Below, piece by piece: positions 46,048-58,923 of a DNA stretch of 64,000 nt (position 1 is the stretch's first letter; the number at the start of each line of letters is the position of its first letter). The notes under the pieces are model-generated. The model was not told where the DNA came from, ran no database searches, and saw only the letters and a program-made list of their open reading frames with translations. The translations under genes and the position numbers were made by a program. The stretch comes from Dyella silvae (GTDB taxonomy: Bacteria; Pseudomonadota; Gammaproteobacteria; Xanthomonadales; Rhodanobacteraceae): positions 124,001-188,000 of the forward strand of contig NZ_JAPJBQ010000006.1 in assembly GCF_026421305.1 (NCBI RefSeq). The letters are read 5' to 3'.

Positions 46048-46078
46048 GCGGTGAGGCGCGAGGGACGCGCTTCACCGC
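46048..46078. repeat. Hairpin in the atpD-atpC gap
   Basis: 13-base arms (46048-46060 and 46066-46078) pair at 12 of 13 positions with a 5-base loop. Confidence 0.5.
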
Positions 46079-46093
46079 GATGCCTCACACCGA

Positions 46094-47569
<1,476 letters not shown>

Positions 47570-47574
47570 TTAGT

Positions 47575-47592
47575 GCAACCATCGATGGTTGC
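47575..47592. repeat. Palindrome in the atpG-atpD gap
   Basis: GCAACCATCGATGGTTGC is an 18-bp perfect palindrome within the 118-base gap between atpG and atpD. Confidence 0.65.
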
Positions 47593-47624
47593 TTTTTGAC
47601 TCTAGCGATCAGCGACGATCGCAC

Positions 47625-48551
47625 TTACACCGCGGCGGCGCCGCCGACGATTTCCGAGATTTCCTGGGTGATCGCCGCCTGACGCGCCTTGTTGTAGACC
47701 AGCGTCAGTTCGCCGATCACCTTGGTCGCGTTGTCCGACGCGCTCTTCATCGCGACCATGCGCGCGGCATGTTCACTGGCGAGGTTTTCCAGCACACCCT
47801 GGTACACCACCGATTCGATGTAACGCGACAGCACGTGCTCGAGCACAGTCGCCGCATCCGGTTCGTAGATGTAATCCCAGTCGTGCTTCTGCTCGAGCTT
47901 CAGGCCTGCCACCGGGTAATCCGGCGAGGTCGGACCACCCTGGGCCGCAGCCAGCTCTTCGGCCACGACCGGAAGCGGCAGCAGTGCACGCACGGCTGGC
48001 GTCTGCGTCATGGTGTTGACGAAGTCGTTGTGCGCGATAAACACGCGATCAAGACGGCCGCCCATGTAGGAGTCCAGCGCGACCTTAAGTACGCCGATCA
48101 AATCTTCCAGCTTCGGACGCTCGCCAAGGTGGCCCACGGTACCGACCAGGTTGATGCCCTTGATGCGGCGGAAGAACTGGGTGGCCTTCTGACCGATCGC
48201 CACCACGTCCACTTCCACGCCCTGCTCGGTCCACGCCTGGATCGCCGGCAACAGACGGCGGAACAGGTTGGCATTGAGGCCGCCGCACAGGCCGCGATCG
48301 GTGGAGATGATCACGTAGCCGACGCGCTTGACCGATTCGCGCTCCTGCAGGAACGGATGGTTGAGGTCGGTGCTGGCCTGGGCGATGTGCGCGATCACCT
48401 TGCGCATGGAGCGCGCATAGGGACGCGACGCCTTCATCAGATCCTGCGCTTTGCGGATCTTCGAGGCCGAGACCATTTCGAGCGCGCGCGTCACCTTGCG
48501 CATGTTCTGCGTGCTCTTGATCTTGGTTTTGATTTCGCGTCCGCTTGCCAC
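47625..48551 (-). CDS. atpG: ATP synthase gamma subunit
   Basis: The central rotor shaft of F1. The 308-residue product begins [31 protein letters not shown] and ends [22 protein letters not shown], both conserved gamma ends; [16 protein letters not shown] is also present. It is slightly longer than E. coli AtpG because of internal loop residues near 195-230. Confidence 0.97.
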   Translation of the reverse strand: MASGREIKTKIKSTQNMRKVTRALEMVSASKIRKAQDLMKASRPYARSMRKVIAHIAQASTDLNHPFLQERESVKRVGYVIISTDRGLCGGLNANLFRRLLPAIQAWTEQGVEVDVVAIGQKATQFFRRIKGINLVGTVGHLGERPKLEDLIGVLKVALDSYMGGRLDRVFIAHNDFVNTMTQTPAVRALLPLPVVAEELAAAQGGPTSPDYPVAGLKLEQKHDWDYIYEPDAATVLEHVLSRYIESVVYQGVLENLASEHAARMVAMKSASDNATKVIGELTLVYNKARQAAITQEISEIVGGAAAV

Positions 48552-48605
48552 GTTTGCCTCAACCTGATGGGTTATTGCGATCCCGGCCGCCTCGGCCGGA
48601 GTGCG

Positions 48606-48629
48606 GTACGGCCGTATGGACGGCCGTAC
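48606..48629. repeat. Hairpin in the atpA-atpG gap
   Basis: GTACGGCCGT and ACGGCCGTAC pair perfectly (10 bp) around an ATGG loop in the 91-base gap. Confidence 0.65.
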
Positions 48630-48642
48630 ACCCTGTTACTAC

Positions 48643-50193
<1,551 letters not shown>

Positions 50194-50232
50194 GGGGTCG
50201 ATATCCTGAAATTTGAGCCTTTTTTGAAGAGT

Positions 50233-50250
50233 TCAGCCATGGATGGCTGA
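50233..50250. repeat. Hairpin in the atpH-atpA gap
   Basis: TCAGCCAT and ATGGCTGA pair perfectly around GG in the 93-base gap. Confidence 0.55.
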
Positions 50251-50286
50251 TTTCTGCTCTTCGCGAAATGGACTTCGCTTAAATAC

Positions 50287-50820
50287 TTAAATCGTCAGCG
50301 CGCGGGTCATGCGCGCCAGACGTCCACGGGCGGAGCCGTCGATCACTTCGTTGCCGGTGTCGATCACCACCCCGCCAAGCAGCGACGGATCAACCTGGGT
50401 ATCCAGCTCGATCTCGCGCTTGAAGCGGCGCTTCAACGACGCCTTGAGTTGTTCGGCCTGCGCGGCATCCAGTGCGAATGCACTGGTCACCTTCACCAGC
50501 AACTGCGACTCCGATTCGCGCTTGTACTGCTCGTACAGCGCAGCGATTTCCGGCAACAGCGGCAGACGGCGATTGTCAGCCAGCTCGCCAAGGAACTTCG
50601 CGAACGGCGTATCGGCGGCCATGCCCTGTGGCAGATGGAGTGCCACCAGCTGCTCCGGCTGTACGCGCGGATCGTTGCAGAAGCTAGCCACGCGCGGGTC
50701 CTTCGCCACTTCAGCAGCGAAAGCCAGCGCCTGCGACCATACGCCAAGCGAGCCGGCCCCATGGGCCAGCTCGAAAGCTGCACGTGCGTAGGGGCGGGCG
50801 AGAGTGATTGCCTGCGCCAT
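50287..50820 (-). CDS. atpH: ATP synthase delta subunit
   Basis: The F1 stalk/OSCP subunit. The 177-residue product begins MAQAITLARPYARAAFELA, and the C-terminal VDPSLLGGVVIDTGNEVIDGSARGRL is the delta signature. It starts 3 bases after atpF. Confidence 0.96.
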   Translation of the reverse strand: MAQAITLARPYARAAFELAHGAGSLGVWSQALAFAAEVAKDPRVASFCNDPRVQPEQLVALHLPQGMAADTPFAKFLGELADNRRLPLLPEIAALYEQYKRESESQLLVKVTSAFALDAAQAEQLKASLKRRFKREIELDTQVDPSLLGGVVIDTGNEVIDGSARGRLARMTRALTI

Positions 50821-50823
50821 GAC

Positions 50824-51294
50824 TTAGATCTCGGCTACGAGCTGGTCGAGCATCGCCTTGTGGGCGTTGGCGTCGACTTCGCGCTGCACGATCTTTTCCG
50901 CGCCCTGGACGGCCAGACGGCCGACCCAGCCACGCAGTTCTTCACGCGCACGCTGCTGCATGCTGACGATTTCATCGGCAGCGGCAGCCTTCAGGCGATT
51001 CGCCTCGGTCGTAGCTTCGGCGCGAGCCTTGTCCACGATCTGGTTGGCCTGCTGCTGTGCGCGTTCGATGATCTCGTTGGCCTGCTGACGGGCCTGCTTG
51101 ATCTCGTTGGCGACTTTGGCGTCGGCATCCTTCAGTTCGGCGCGCGCCTTTTCGGCGGCAGCCAGACCATCGGCAACCTTTTTCTGACGCTCTTCAATCG
51201 CGTGATTGAGCTGCGGCCAGATGAACTTGGTGGTGAACCAGACCAGGATGGCGAAAGAAACCATCTGGCCCAGGAAAGTCAGATTGATATCCAT
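50824..51294 (-). CDS. atpF: ATP synthase b subunit
   Basis: The peripheral stalk of F0. The 156-residue product begins [29 protein letters not shown], a single membrane helix, followed by a long charged coiled coil as in the family. It is separated from atpE by 83 bases that hold a small hairpin. Confidence 0.96.
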   Translation of the reverse strand: MDINLTFLGQMVSFAILVWFTTKFIWPQLNHAIEERQKKVADGLAAAEKARAELKDADAKVANEIKQARQQANEIIERAQQQANQIVDKARAEATTEANRLKAAAADEIVSMQQRAREELRGWVGRLAVQGAEKIVQREVDANAHKAMLDQLVAEI

Positions 51295-51338
51295 GAGCTT
51301 TCCAATTAACTCCGGTAACGCGTTAAACCGCCAATCGC

Positions 51339-51358
51339 CGCAGCGCTTTCACGCTGCG
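51339..51358. repeat. Small hairpin in the atpE-atpF gap
   Basis: CGCAGCG (51339-51345) and CGCTGCG (51352-51358) pair around CTTTCA. Confidence 0.4.
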
Positions 51359-51377
51359 ACGACTCAAGTCGCGACGA

Positions 51378-51686
<309 letters not shown>

Positions 51687-51741
51687 CTAAAAGAGTGATT
51701 GAAGCGAAGCGGATTAAAGCGAAACCGGATGAAACAAAACC

Positions 51742-52578
<837 letters not shown>

Positions 52579-52980
52579 TTAGCCCTTGAATCTGAATGCC
52601 AGCAAATTTATTGCGTAAGCAGCCACCAGCCCCGTGATGGCGGCTAGCGGCGGTAATTTCCATTGACCCAGGATCGCGACCAACCCTCCGAAGATCACGA
52701 TCCACTTCAAAACCATGCCTGACATTACGCGCCACATGGTCATGCCGCCACCACCCAACCCAGCAAAAGCACGCCACGCCAGAAGCGCCGTACCCAGTGC
52801 CACGACAGTGGCACCCGAAGCTGCCGCCAATGCATCGCGGAGCCCCAGCGTAAGGAAGGTGAGACCTACGATCACCGCCACGGCCAGCTGCAGCAAGATA
52901 ATGCGCAGCGCCAGGCGACGACCGGAAGCAAGACTGTTAAGCACGTGACGTTCCCGCTCGGTTTCGCTCTGAAGCGGCAC
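52579..52980 (-). CDS. atpI: ATP synthase assembly protein AtpI
   Basis: A 133-residue membrane protein with four predicted helices (for example IILLQLAVAVIVGLTFLTLGL and MVLKWIVIFGGLVAILG), matching AtpI, which assists c-ring assembly. It is the first gene of the operon, with the promoter just upstream. AtpI sequences are variable, so assignment rests partly on position. Confidence 0.88.
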   Translation of the reverse strand: MPLQSETERERHVLNSLASGRRLALRIILLQLAVAVIVGLTFLTLGLRDALAAASGATVVALGTALLAWRAFAGLGGGGMTMWRVMSGMVLKWIVIFGGLVAILGQWKLPPLAAITGLVAAYAINLLAFRFKG

Positions 52981-53014
52981 CGAACCAGCTACGGGCCACG
53001 GTCCAATCTCAAAA

Positions 53015-53044
53015 AGTATATCAGCGAGGCATTTACAGCGACAA
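53015..53044 (-). promoter_or_regulatory. Sigma-70-like promoter of the atp operon
   Basis: On the minus strand, TTGTCG (53039-53044) and TATACT (53015-53020) are separated by 18 bases, giving -35 and -10 elements of reasonable fit, about 35 bases before the atpI start. Confidence 0.6.
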
Positions 53045-53116
53045 GCCGCACTTGCTGCGACATCTTGTCAGAAGCTGATTCGTTCACACTTCGGGCGTGA
53101 GATTTCACGCATAGAA

Positions 53117-53144
53117 AAAGGGCCGGATATCCATCCGGCCCTTT
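53117..53144 (-). terminator. Terminator of the phasin gene
   Basis: A perfect 12-bp stem (53117-53128 with 53133-53144), ATCC loop, with a T run on the minus strand after the hairpin. Confidence 0.8.
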
Positions 53145-53186
53145 GACGCAACAGGGGGAAGTGAGGCGCTGCGTCGGTAAGCGGTA

Positions 53187-53582
53187 TTACTTGGCGCCCG
53201 TAGCGGCTTTCTTGACGGCGGCCACCGGGGCGGCAACGGCGTCGTTCGCAGCCTGCTGCTGTTCCTGCACCAGAGCACCCAGCGACTCGGCGGTCTTCTG
53301 GGTGACGGCGATGATTTCCTGGGTCACGGCCACGGCGCGCTCAGCGTTTTCACGGCTGGCAGCAGTACCCTTTTCCCACAGCGTACGCAGACCATCGATA
53401 TCGCGGGTTTCGAAGGCTTCGCTGATGAACGCGGCGCTGGATTCCGCCTGCTTCTCGAGCGCCTTGATCTGCAGCTCGGCGATCTTTTCCAGACCCTTCA
53501 GGGCCACCGACTGAGCCTTGAAGGCGCTATCGGCCAGCTGCTTGGCGTAGGCGAAAACCTGGGTGTTCAGTTGCTGCGTCAT
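53187..53582 (-). CDS. Phasin family protein
   Basis: A 131-residue helical protein (QVFAYAKQLADSAFKAQSVALKGLEKIAELQIKALEK) of the phasin type, usually associated with polyhydroxyalkanoate granules or storage of similar polymers. Its C-terminus is alanine-rich (AVAAPVAAVKKAATGAK). ATG 53582 gives the family start MTQQLNTQ; the open frame runs 16 codons upstream. No PHA synthase is in this window. Confidence 0.85.
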   Translation of the reverse strand: MTQQLNTQVFAYAKQLADSAFKAQSVALKGLEKIAELQIKALEKQAESSAAFISEAFETRDIDGLRTLWEKGTAASRENAERAVAVTQEIIAVTQKTAESLGALVQEQQQAANDAVAAPVAAVKKAATGAK

Positions 53583-53735
53583 GGCTTGATCCCTCGACGG
53601 GAGTAGGGGTAGTGGCATGCACTCTACCAAGCCATTTTGTGCGCTGCAATATATTTTTCCTGAACAAGCCGCCGTGTCACAAAAAATTCAAGATTCTCGA
53701 GGGATTACGGCAGGGCCATGAATTTTTGCGACGCG

Positions 53736-54098
53736 TCAAAAGCTGTCGCGGCTACAACTGGCACCCGACGTACAGGTTTCGTGCACCACCACCTTGTCCA
53801 GCCCCGGCAGGGCCGGCTCGAGGCGACGGAAGATCCAACGGGCCAGCATTTCGCTGGTCGGGTTCTCCAGGCCTTCGATGTCATTGAGGTAGTGATGATC
53901 CAGCTGGTCGAACAGCGGAGCGAAGGCGGATTTCACGTCAGCAAAATCCATCACCCAGCCCATGGCGGGATCAGGCTCGCCGGCCACGTGGATCTCAATC
54001 TTGAAGGAATGCCCGTGCAGGCGCGCGCACTTGTGGCCCGGCGGCACGTTGGGCAGGCGGTGCGCCGCTTCGATATGGAAGACTTTGAAGATATGCAT
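53736..54098 (-). CDS. queD: 6-carboxy-5,6,7,8-tetrahydropterin synthase QueD
   Basis: Acts in queuosine synthesis (7-carboxy-7-deazaguanine pathway), turning dihydroneopterin triphosphate into 6-carboxytetrahydropterin. The 120-residue product has Cys24 and zinc-site histidines in [11 protein letters not shown] (His28, His30) and His13 (EAAHRLP), plus VMDFADVK. Ends [11 protein letters not shown] as in the family. Confidence 0.94.
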   Translation of the reverse strand: MHIFKVFHIEAAHRLPNVPPGHKCARLHGHSFKIEIHVAGEPDPAMGWVMDFADVKSAFAPLFDQLDHHYLNDIEGLENPTSEMLARWIFRRLEPALPGLDKVVVHETCTSGASCSRDSF

Positions 54099-54274
54099 GA
54101 CGACATTCTACCGCCTTGGGGTGAACCGCTTCCCGAGGGCGGCGAAAGGAATGACACGTGACGCGCACCGGCGAGTGGCAAGGGCCCGCCGCTCACTCAA
54201 CCGGCGGAGGCAATCACACGGCGCCTCGCAACATGACATCACCCATTCGGCTCCCAAACGGGAGCACCCCAGGG

Positions 54275-54529
54275 TCAAGGCATGTACTGCCCGATGATCA
54301 TGGCGTTGAGCTCGCGCCCCTTCCAAAACATGTGATGTATCCGTTCGCTGAGCTTCTCCAGTGCATTTGAACTGATGCCACCGAAGCTGAGCATCACGGC
54401 GGGCCGCGATCCATCCCCAGGGACGTGCTCGATGGCTTCCCACGCCGGGAAGCCATACTTGGCCAGAAACTCTCCGATTTCTTCATCCGAGGTTCCCGGC
54501 TCGATGTTGCCCAGCAATAGACGCAACAT
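54275..54529 (-). CDS. RRM-like small RNA-binding protein
   Basis: An 84-residue protein whose N-terminus MLRLLLGNIEPGTSDEEIGEFLAKYGF resembles an RRM beta1-alpha1 segment (RNP2-like LLLGNI). The second half lacks a clear RNP1, so RNA binding is uncertain. ATG 54529 has GGAG 8 bases upstream. It ends 60 bases upstream of the ppk2 stop region and shares its strand. A hairpin (54250-54265) follows the stop. Confidence 0.6.
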   Translation of the reverse strand: MLRLLLGNIEPGTSDEEIGEFLAKYGFPAWEAIEHVPGDGSRPAVMLSFGGISSNALEKLSERIHHMFWKGRELNAMIIGQYMP

Positions 54530-54589
54530 GGTCGTTTCTCCAGCCATGGCACCGAACAGCATCACTGTCGGCGGCAGCCCTGTCGATCG

Positions 54590-55411
54590 TCAGTACTTCT
54601 GCGGGATGAACCGGAAGGGGTAATCCGGCTCGCGGTAGTCGCCCCTCTTCTGCCGCTTGGGCAGCACGACCTTGGGTCGATCCAGCTCCTCATACGGAAT
54701 GCGGCTGAGCAGGTCGGCAATGATGTTGAGGCGGGCGCGGCGCTTGTCGTTGGAATCCACCACCGACCATGGCGCGAACTGAGTGTCGGTCGCCTTAAAC
54801 ATGTCATCGCGGGCACGCGAGTAGTCATACCAGCGGCTGTACGACTTGAGGTCCATGGGCGACAGTTTCCATATCTTTCGTCCGTCGTGAATGCGCCCCT
54901 TCAGCCGGCGGGTCTGCTCTTCCTCGCTCACCTCCAGCCAGTATTTCAGGAGGGTGATGCCGGAGGTCACGATGCCTCGCTCCACCAGCGGCGCCACGCG
55001 CAGGAAGCTTTCGACCTGCTCTTCCGTGCAAAAGCCCATCACCCGCTCCACGCCCGCGCGGTTGTACCAGCTGCGGTCGAAGATCACGATTTCGCCAGCC
55101 GCCGGCAGAAGCGGCAGGTAGCGCTGGACGTACATCTGACTCTTTTCCCGGTCGGTGGGCGCCGGTAACGCCATCACGCGAAACACGCGCGGACTGACGC
55201 GCTCGGTGATGGCCTTGATGGCGCCGCCCTTGCCAGCACCATCGCGCCCCTCGAAGACGATGCAAATCTTCGCACCCGTCTTCTGCACCCACAGTTGCAG
55301 CTTCACCAGCTCGATGTGGAGCTTCTCCAGTTCCTTGGCGTACTCCTTGCCCGTCAGCCGGGCGTCTTCGACTGGGGCGGCCTGCTCCGCCTGCTTCTTG
55401 CCCTTTGCCAT
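54590..55411 (-). CDS. ppk2: Polyphosphate kinase 2
   Basis: Transfers phosphate between polyphosphate and nucleoside diphosphates (class I PPK2 type, mainly ADP or GDP). The 273-residue product has Walker A FEGRDGAGKGGAIK, Walker B FDRSWYNRAGVE, and WKLSPMDLKSYSRWYDYSRA with RDDMFKATD, typical PPK2 segments. ATG 55411 follows GGGAGG. Upstream codons up to 55525 are not conserved. Confidence 0.92.
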   Translation of the reverse strand: MAKGKKQAEQAAPVEDARLTGKEYAKELEKLHIELVKLQLWVQKTGAKICIVFEGRDGAGKGGAIKAITERVSPRVFRVMALPAPTDREKSQMYVQRYLPLLPAAGEIVIFDRSWYNRAGVERVMGFCTEEQVESFLRVAPLVERGIVTSGITLLKYWLEVSEEEQTRRLKGRIHDGRKIWKLSPMDLKSYSRWYDYSRARDDMFKATDTQFAPWSVVDSNDKRRARLNIIADLLSRIPYEELDRPKVVLPKRQKRGDYREPDYPFRFIPQKY

Positions 55412-55845
55412 GGCATCGCGCCTCCCACGGTTAGAGAGTTCACCTGCAACGACTCCGGTAAACCACCCGGCGAAAGAACACGTACAAAGGCGACGCCCTG
55501 TGCACGGCATCGCCTCGGCTGCCACGACAGCCGGTCAGTCCATACCCAACGGAATGCAGCGTGACAGCAAGGTCATCAAGCCTTCGTCAAACGACGACCT
55601 TGTCGGGGCGGGTGACTCGCGAGGTGTCCAGACGCCCATCCGTATCAAGCAGGAGGGTTTTAGCCCATCGATCCGAACCGATCCCAAAGTGAAGCTGCCC
55701 CGAGACGATGGTGACCAGACTGGGCTTGAAGGCATCGGCGGGAGCGGTGCTCTTGCCAGTCGCAGCACAGGCCGCCGCTACTGGATGCAGAGACGTGGCC
55801 AAACTATGATCGGGCTGTCCCGGCTCGCCAGGGTGTGATGTCATC
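55412..55845. other. 434-bp gap between ppk2 and the SulP gene, no clear gene
   Basis: The gap separates divergent genes. An 86-codon minus-strand frame from 55847 (MMTSHPGEPGQPDHS...) has a possible ribosome binding site GGAAAG but no recognisable family, and it abuts the SulP start. It is left uncalled. No repeats or strong hairpins were seen. Confidence 0.4.
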
Positions 55846-57573
55846 ATGCTTTCCGACGGACCCACTTCTCGTGTTGAGCCTGCGACGAACAAGACGCAGG
55901 CCTGGTTACGCTGGCTGCCGGGCCTGGTGACGCTGCGAAGTTATCAGGCCAGCTGGCTGCCGAAAGACGTGGTCGCCGGGCTGGTCGTGACGACCATGCT
56001 GGTGCCTGTCGGTATCGCTTACGCCGAGGCCTCAGGCGTCCCTGGTGTCTACGGCCTTTACGCCACGATCGTGCCGCTGTTGGCGTATGCCATCTTCGGC
56101 CCTAGCCGCATTCTGGTGCTTGGTCCCGACTCTGCACTGGCGGCGCCGATTCTCGCTGTCGTGGTTTCCGTCGCTGCAGGCGATCCTTCGCGCGCCGTTA
56201 CCGTCGCCGGCATGATGGCGGTCGTGTCAGGCCTACTCTGCATCGTGCTGGGATTGGCGCGACTGGGTTTCATCACCGAGCTGCTTTCCAAGCCGATTCG
56301 ATACGGCTACATGAATGGCATTGCGCTGACGGTGCTGGTTAGCCAGTTGCCCAAGCTCTTTGCCATTTCCGTCGAAGACCAGGGTCCGCTGCGCGAGCTA
56401 TGGAGCCTGGGAAAAGCGATAGCCGCCGGGCAAGCCAATGGGTACACCTTTGCCGTCGGCGCAGGCACCCTCGTTCTCATCCTGTTTCTTAAACGCTACG
56501 AGCGGCTGCCGGGCATTCTTATCGCCGTGGTCCTGGCCATGCTGTGCGTCATCGCATTCAAGCTAGACAGCCTCGGCGTCAAAGTTCTCGGCAAGATTCC
56601 GCAGGGGTTGCCGCGGTTTGCGATCCCCTGGGCGAACGGTGCTGATCTGGTGGAGATCATCCTTGGCGGCTGCGCGGTAGGGCTGATTGCGTTCGCGGAT
56701 ACCAGCGTGCTGTCTCGCACCTATGCCGCGCGTCTGCATACCCGCGTCGATCCCAATCAGGAGATGGTCGGACTGGGTGTGGCCAACCTCGCGGCTGGAT
56801 TTTTCCAGGGCTTTCCGATCAGCAGCAGCTCGTCGCGTACACCCGTGGCCGAAGCGGCTGGCGCGAAAACCCAGATGACCGCGGTCGTTGGCGCAGTGGT
56901 CGTGGCGCTGTTGCTGATGGTGGCGCCGAACCTGATGCGCTACTTGCCAAATAGCGCACTCGCCGCCGTTGTCATCGCCGCGGCGATCAGTTTGTTCGAA
57001 TTCGCGGACCTCAAGCGGATATTCCGGGTCCAGCAGTGGGAGTTCTGGCTCTCTATGGCCTGCTTCGTCGGCGTGGCGGTATTCGGCACCATCCCGGGCA
57101 TCTGCCTGGCAGTGGCGATGGCCGTCATCGAGTTCCTGTGGGATGGATGGCGGCCGCATTTCGCCGTGCTCGGCCGCGTGGAGGGCCTGCGCGGATACCA
57201 CGATACCAAACGCTATCCGCACGCCACACGGATTCCGGGCCTGGTGCTGTTTCGTTGGGATGCGCCTCTCTTCTTCGCCAACGCCGAGCTCTTCCAGCAA
57301 CGCTTGCTCGAGGCCACCGATTCGGCGCCGACGGCCGTGCAACGCGTGGTCGTGGCGGCCGAACCCGTCACCAGTATTGATGTCACGTCTGCCGACATGC
57401 TGCGTGACCTGAGCCAGACCCTGCGCGATCGCGGCATTGCCCTTCATTTCGCCGAAATGAAGGATCCGGTACGCGACAAGCTAAGACGCTTCGAGCTGAC
57501 GGACATCATCGGCGACGAGAGCTTTCATCCGACCGTGGGCGCCGCCGTGGATAACTATCTGCAGAAATCCTGA
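55846..57573 (+). CDS. SulP family anion transporter with STAS domain
   Basis: A 575-residue transporter with 10-12 helices and a C-terminal STAS domain (about residues 440-560). Motifs are VVTTMLVPVGIAYAEASGVPGVYGLY and FGPSRILVLGPDSALAAPI, with VVIAAAISLFEFADLKR before the STAS part. Substrates in the family include sulfate, bicarbonate and dicarboxylates; none can be chosen here. The ATG follows a short gap from the divergent minus frame. Confidence 0.92.
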   Translation: MLSDGPTSRVEPATNKTQAWLRWLPGLVTLRSYQASWLPKDVVAGLVVTTMLVPVGIAYAEASGVPGVYGLYATIVPLLAYAIFGPSRILVLGPDSALAAPILAVVVSVAAGDPSRAVTVAGMMAVVSGLLCIVLGLARLGFITELLSKPIRYGYMNGIALTVLVSQLPKLFAISVEDQGPLRELWSLGKAIAAGQANGYTFAVGAGTLVLILFLKRYERLPGILIAVVLAMLCVIAFKLDSLGVKVLGKIPQGLPRFAIPWANGADLVEIILGGCAVGLIAFADTSVLSRTYAARLHTRVDPNQEMVGLGVANLAAGFFQGFPISSSSSRTPVAEAAGAKTQMTAVVGAVVVALLLMVAPNLMRYLPNSALAAVVIAAAISLFEFADLKRIFRVQQWEFWLSMACFVGVAVFGTIPGICLAVAMAVIEFLWDGWRPHFAVLGRVEGLRGYHDTKRYPHATRIPGLVLFRWDAPLFFANAELFQQRLLEATDSAPTAVQRVVVAAEPVTSIDVTSADMLRDLSQTLRDRGIALHFAEMKDPVRDKLRRFELTDIIGDESFHPTVGAAVDNYLQKS

Positions 57574-57698
57574 CGGCTATTGAGGGCTGCGCTATCCCGC
57601 GGGATTTTCAGCCCGAGACGCGCCAAGCGCGGTAGCGCTGCGGCCAAACGGTGCGGAAATGGAGGGTAGGCTTGCCGTCCCAGAGACCTGGAGACGCA

Positions 57699-57775
57699 TG
57701 GTGGCTATGGGTGGACTCGAACCACCGACCCCAGCATTATGAGTGCTGTGCTCTAACCGGCTGAGCTACATAGCC
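57699..57775 (-). tRNA. tRNA-Met (CAT), elongator
   Basis: 77 bases on the minus strand with a full cloverleaf: acceptor GGCTATG...CATAGCC, anticodon CAT inside CACTCATAATGC, T-arm GGTTCGAGTCC, and encoded CCA. The first base pairs normally with its partner, and the sequence resembles the E. coli elongator tRNA, not the initiator. Confidence 0.95.
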
Positions 57776-57829
57776 TTGGGTGCCGCCCGCCGCGGGTGTC
57801 GACGTGGTGTCGATCAGGCGGGGCGCGGC

Positions 57830-57858
57830 AGTTTAGTCGTCTCTGCTTCTACGTTCAA
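57830..57858 (-). promoter_or_regulatory. Promoter of tRNA-Met
   Basis: TTGAAC (57853-57858) and TAAACT (57830-57835) on the minus strand, 17 bases apart, about 55 bases before the tRNA. A GC-rich discriminator follows, as is usual for stringently controlled stable-RNA promoters. Confidence 0.6.
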
Positions 57859-57947
57859 GTGTTTTGCTTGCCGCGCCTTCCTGCGCTGTGATTGAATCGG
57901 TCCAGGGCAGGGTTTCCGCCGCACAGAGGCCAGCCTCAGGAGGCAAC

Positions 57948-58505
57948 ATGATCGACGTCGATGGCTATCGTCCAAATGTGGGCATCGTGCTGCTGAATGC
58001 AGATGGCCGACTGTTCTGGGCGCGCCGCGTCAATCGTGATGGCTGGCAGTTTCCCCAGGGCGGCATGCACAGTGATGAGACGCCGCTGGAAGCGATGTAT
58101 CGCGAGCTGGAAGAGGAAACCGGCCTGGCGCCGCACCATGTGGAAGTGATCGGGGCCACCCGCGGGTGGCTGCGCTACCGCTTGCCCAGCCGCTATGTCC
58201 GTCATAACCAGCGCCCGACATGCATCGGCCAGAAGCAGGTCTGGTTTCTGTTGCGCCTGGTCAGCAGCGAAGACGCACTGCGCCTCGACGCCAGCGAAAA
58301 GCCCGAGTTTGATCATTGGCGCTGGGTGGATTTCTGGTATCCGGCCGCGCACGTGGTCAACTTCAAGCGTCAGGTGTACGAGCGGGCGCTGCGCCACTTT
58401 GCACCGCTGGTGGAGTCGCTGCTCAGCGTCCAGCTAGGCAATTTGCCCCAGCGCAGCGGCCAGGATGCCGGCGACACGCCCCGCAAAGGCCGCGCCGCCG
58501 CCTGA
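57948..58505 (+). CDS. rppH: RNA pyrophosphohydrolase
   Basis: Removes pyrophosphate from 5'-triphosphorylated RNA and so starts mRNA decay. The 185-residue product starts [27 protein letters not shown], with the Nudix box [20 protein letters not shown] followed by TGL, all typical RppH. ATG 57948 follows AGGAGG; the open frame extends upstream but lacks conservation. Confidence 0.95.
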   Translation: MIDVDGYRPNVGIVLLNADGRLFWARRVNRDGWQFPQGGMHSDETPLEAMYRELEEETGLAPHHVEVIGATRGWLRYRLPSRYVRHNQRPTCIGQKQVWFLLRLVSSEDALRLDASEKPEFDHWRWVDFWYPAAHVVNFKRQVYERALRHFAPLVESLLSVQLGNLPQRSGQDAGDTPRKGRAAA

Positions 58506-58545
58506 ACGGCCTCCGACAGGGCGGCCAGGTCGGCCAAATTCTGAG

Positions 58546-58570
58546 TTGACAATCATTCGCATTTGCGTTC
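58546..58570 (+). promoter_or_regulatory. Fur box and -35 region for bfd
   Basis: TTGACA (58546-58551) overlaps ACAATCATTCGCATTTGC, whose reverse complement GCAAATGCGAATGATTGT resembles known Fur boxes of gammaproteobacteria. It lies 13-37 bases before bfd, so iron-bound Fur would block transcription. Confidence 0.6.
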
Positions 58571-58582
58571 CCATATGCAGCC

Positions 58583-58783
58583 ATGTATATCTGCATGTGC
58601 AACGCCGTTACCGATAGCGACATCCGCCGCGCCGTGGCCGAGGGTGTTCATCAGTTCGCCGATCTGCAGGCACGTACCGGCTGTTCCGACTGCTGTGGTT
58701 GTTGCGAGGAGGAAGCTCGCGCCACGCTCGACAAGGCCATCCAGCAGACACTGGTGAACTTGCCCGTAGTCGCCATCGCCTGA
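58583..58783 (+). CDS. bfd: Bacterioferritin-associated ferredoxin
   Basis: A 66-residue 2Fe-2S protein that binds bacterioferritin and reduces its iron core for release. It starts MYICMCNAVTDSDIRRAV with Cys4 and Cys6; Cys38 and Cys41 complete the cluster in GCSDCCGCCEEE, which has seven cysteines in all. Paired with bfr 140 bases downstream. Confidence 0.93.
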   Translation: MYICMCNAVTDSDIRRAVAEGVHQFADLQARTGCSDCCGCCEEEARATLDKAIQQTLVNLPVVAIA

Positions 58784-58808
58784 GCATCTCCAGCTCCGAA
58801 TTGCCCTG

Positions 58809-58836
58809 AACGCGCAGCCCTGGCTGCGCGTTTTTC
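58809..58836 (+). terminator. Terminator of bfd
   Basis: AACGCGCAGC...GCTGCGCGTT hairpin followed by TTTTT, 25 bases after the bfd stop. Confidence 0.8.
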
Positions 58837-58923
58837 GTTGGGCCATTCCTAAGTCATTCTCGTTACGTCATGCCGCATGTGTACGACGTATAGTCGGCTG
58901 CTGTAGCTGCAAGGAGACTTCCC

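Larger units (their letters stand above)
57574..57947. other. Intergenic region holding tRNA-Met and its promoter
   Basis: Between the SulP and rppH genes. The tRNA is at 57699-57775 and its probable promoter at 57830-57858. Nothing else was recognised apart from the AGGAGG site for rppH. Confidence 0.7.

Noticed and set aside
55587-55847. An 86-codon minus-strand frame beside the SulP gene
   Set aside because: No known family, and its start abuts the SulP start codon; a possible ribosome binding site alone is not enough.
57699-57775. The tRNA as an integration site for a mobile element
   Set aside because: No integrase gene and no duplicated tRNA 3' end were found in the flanks.
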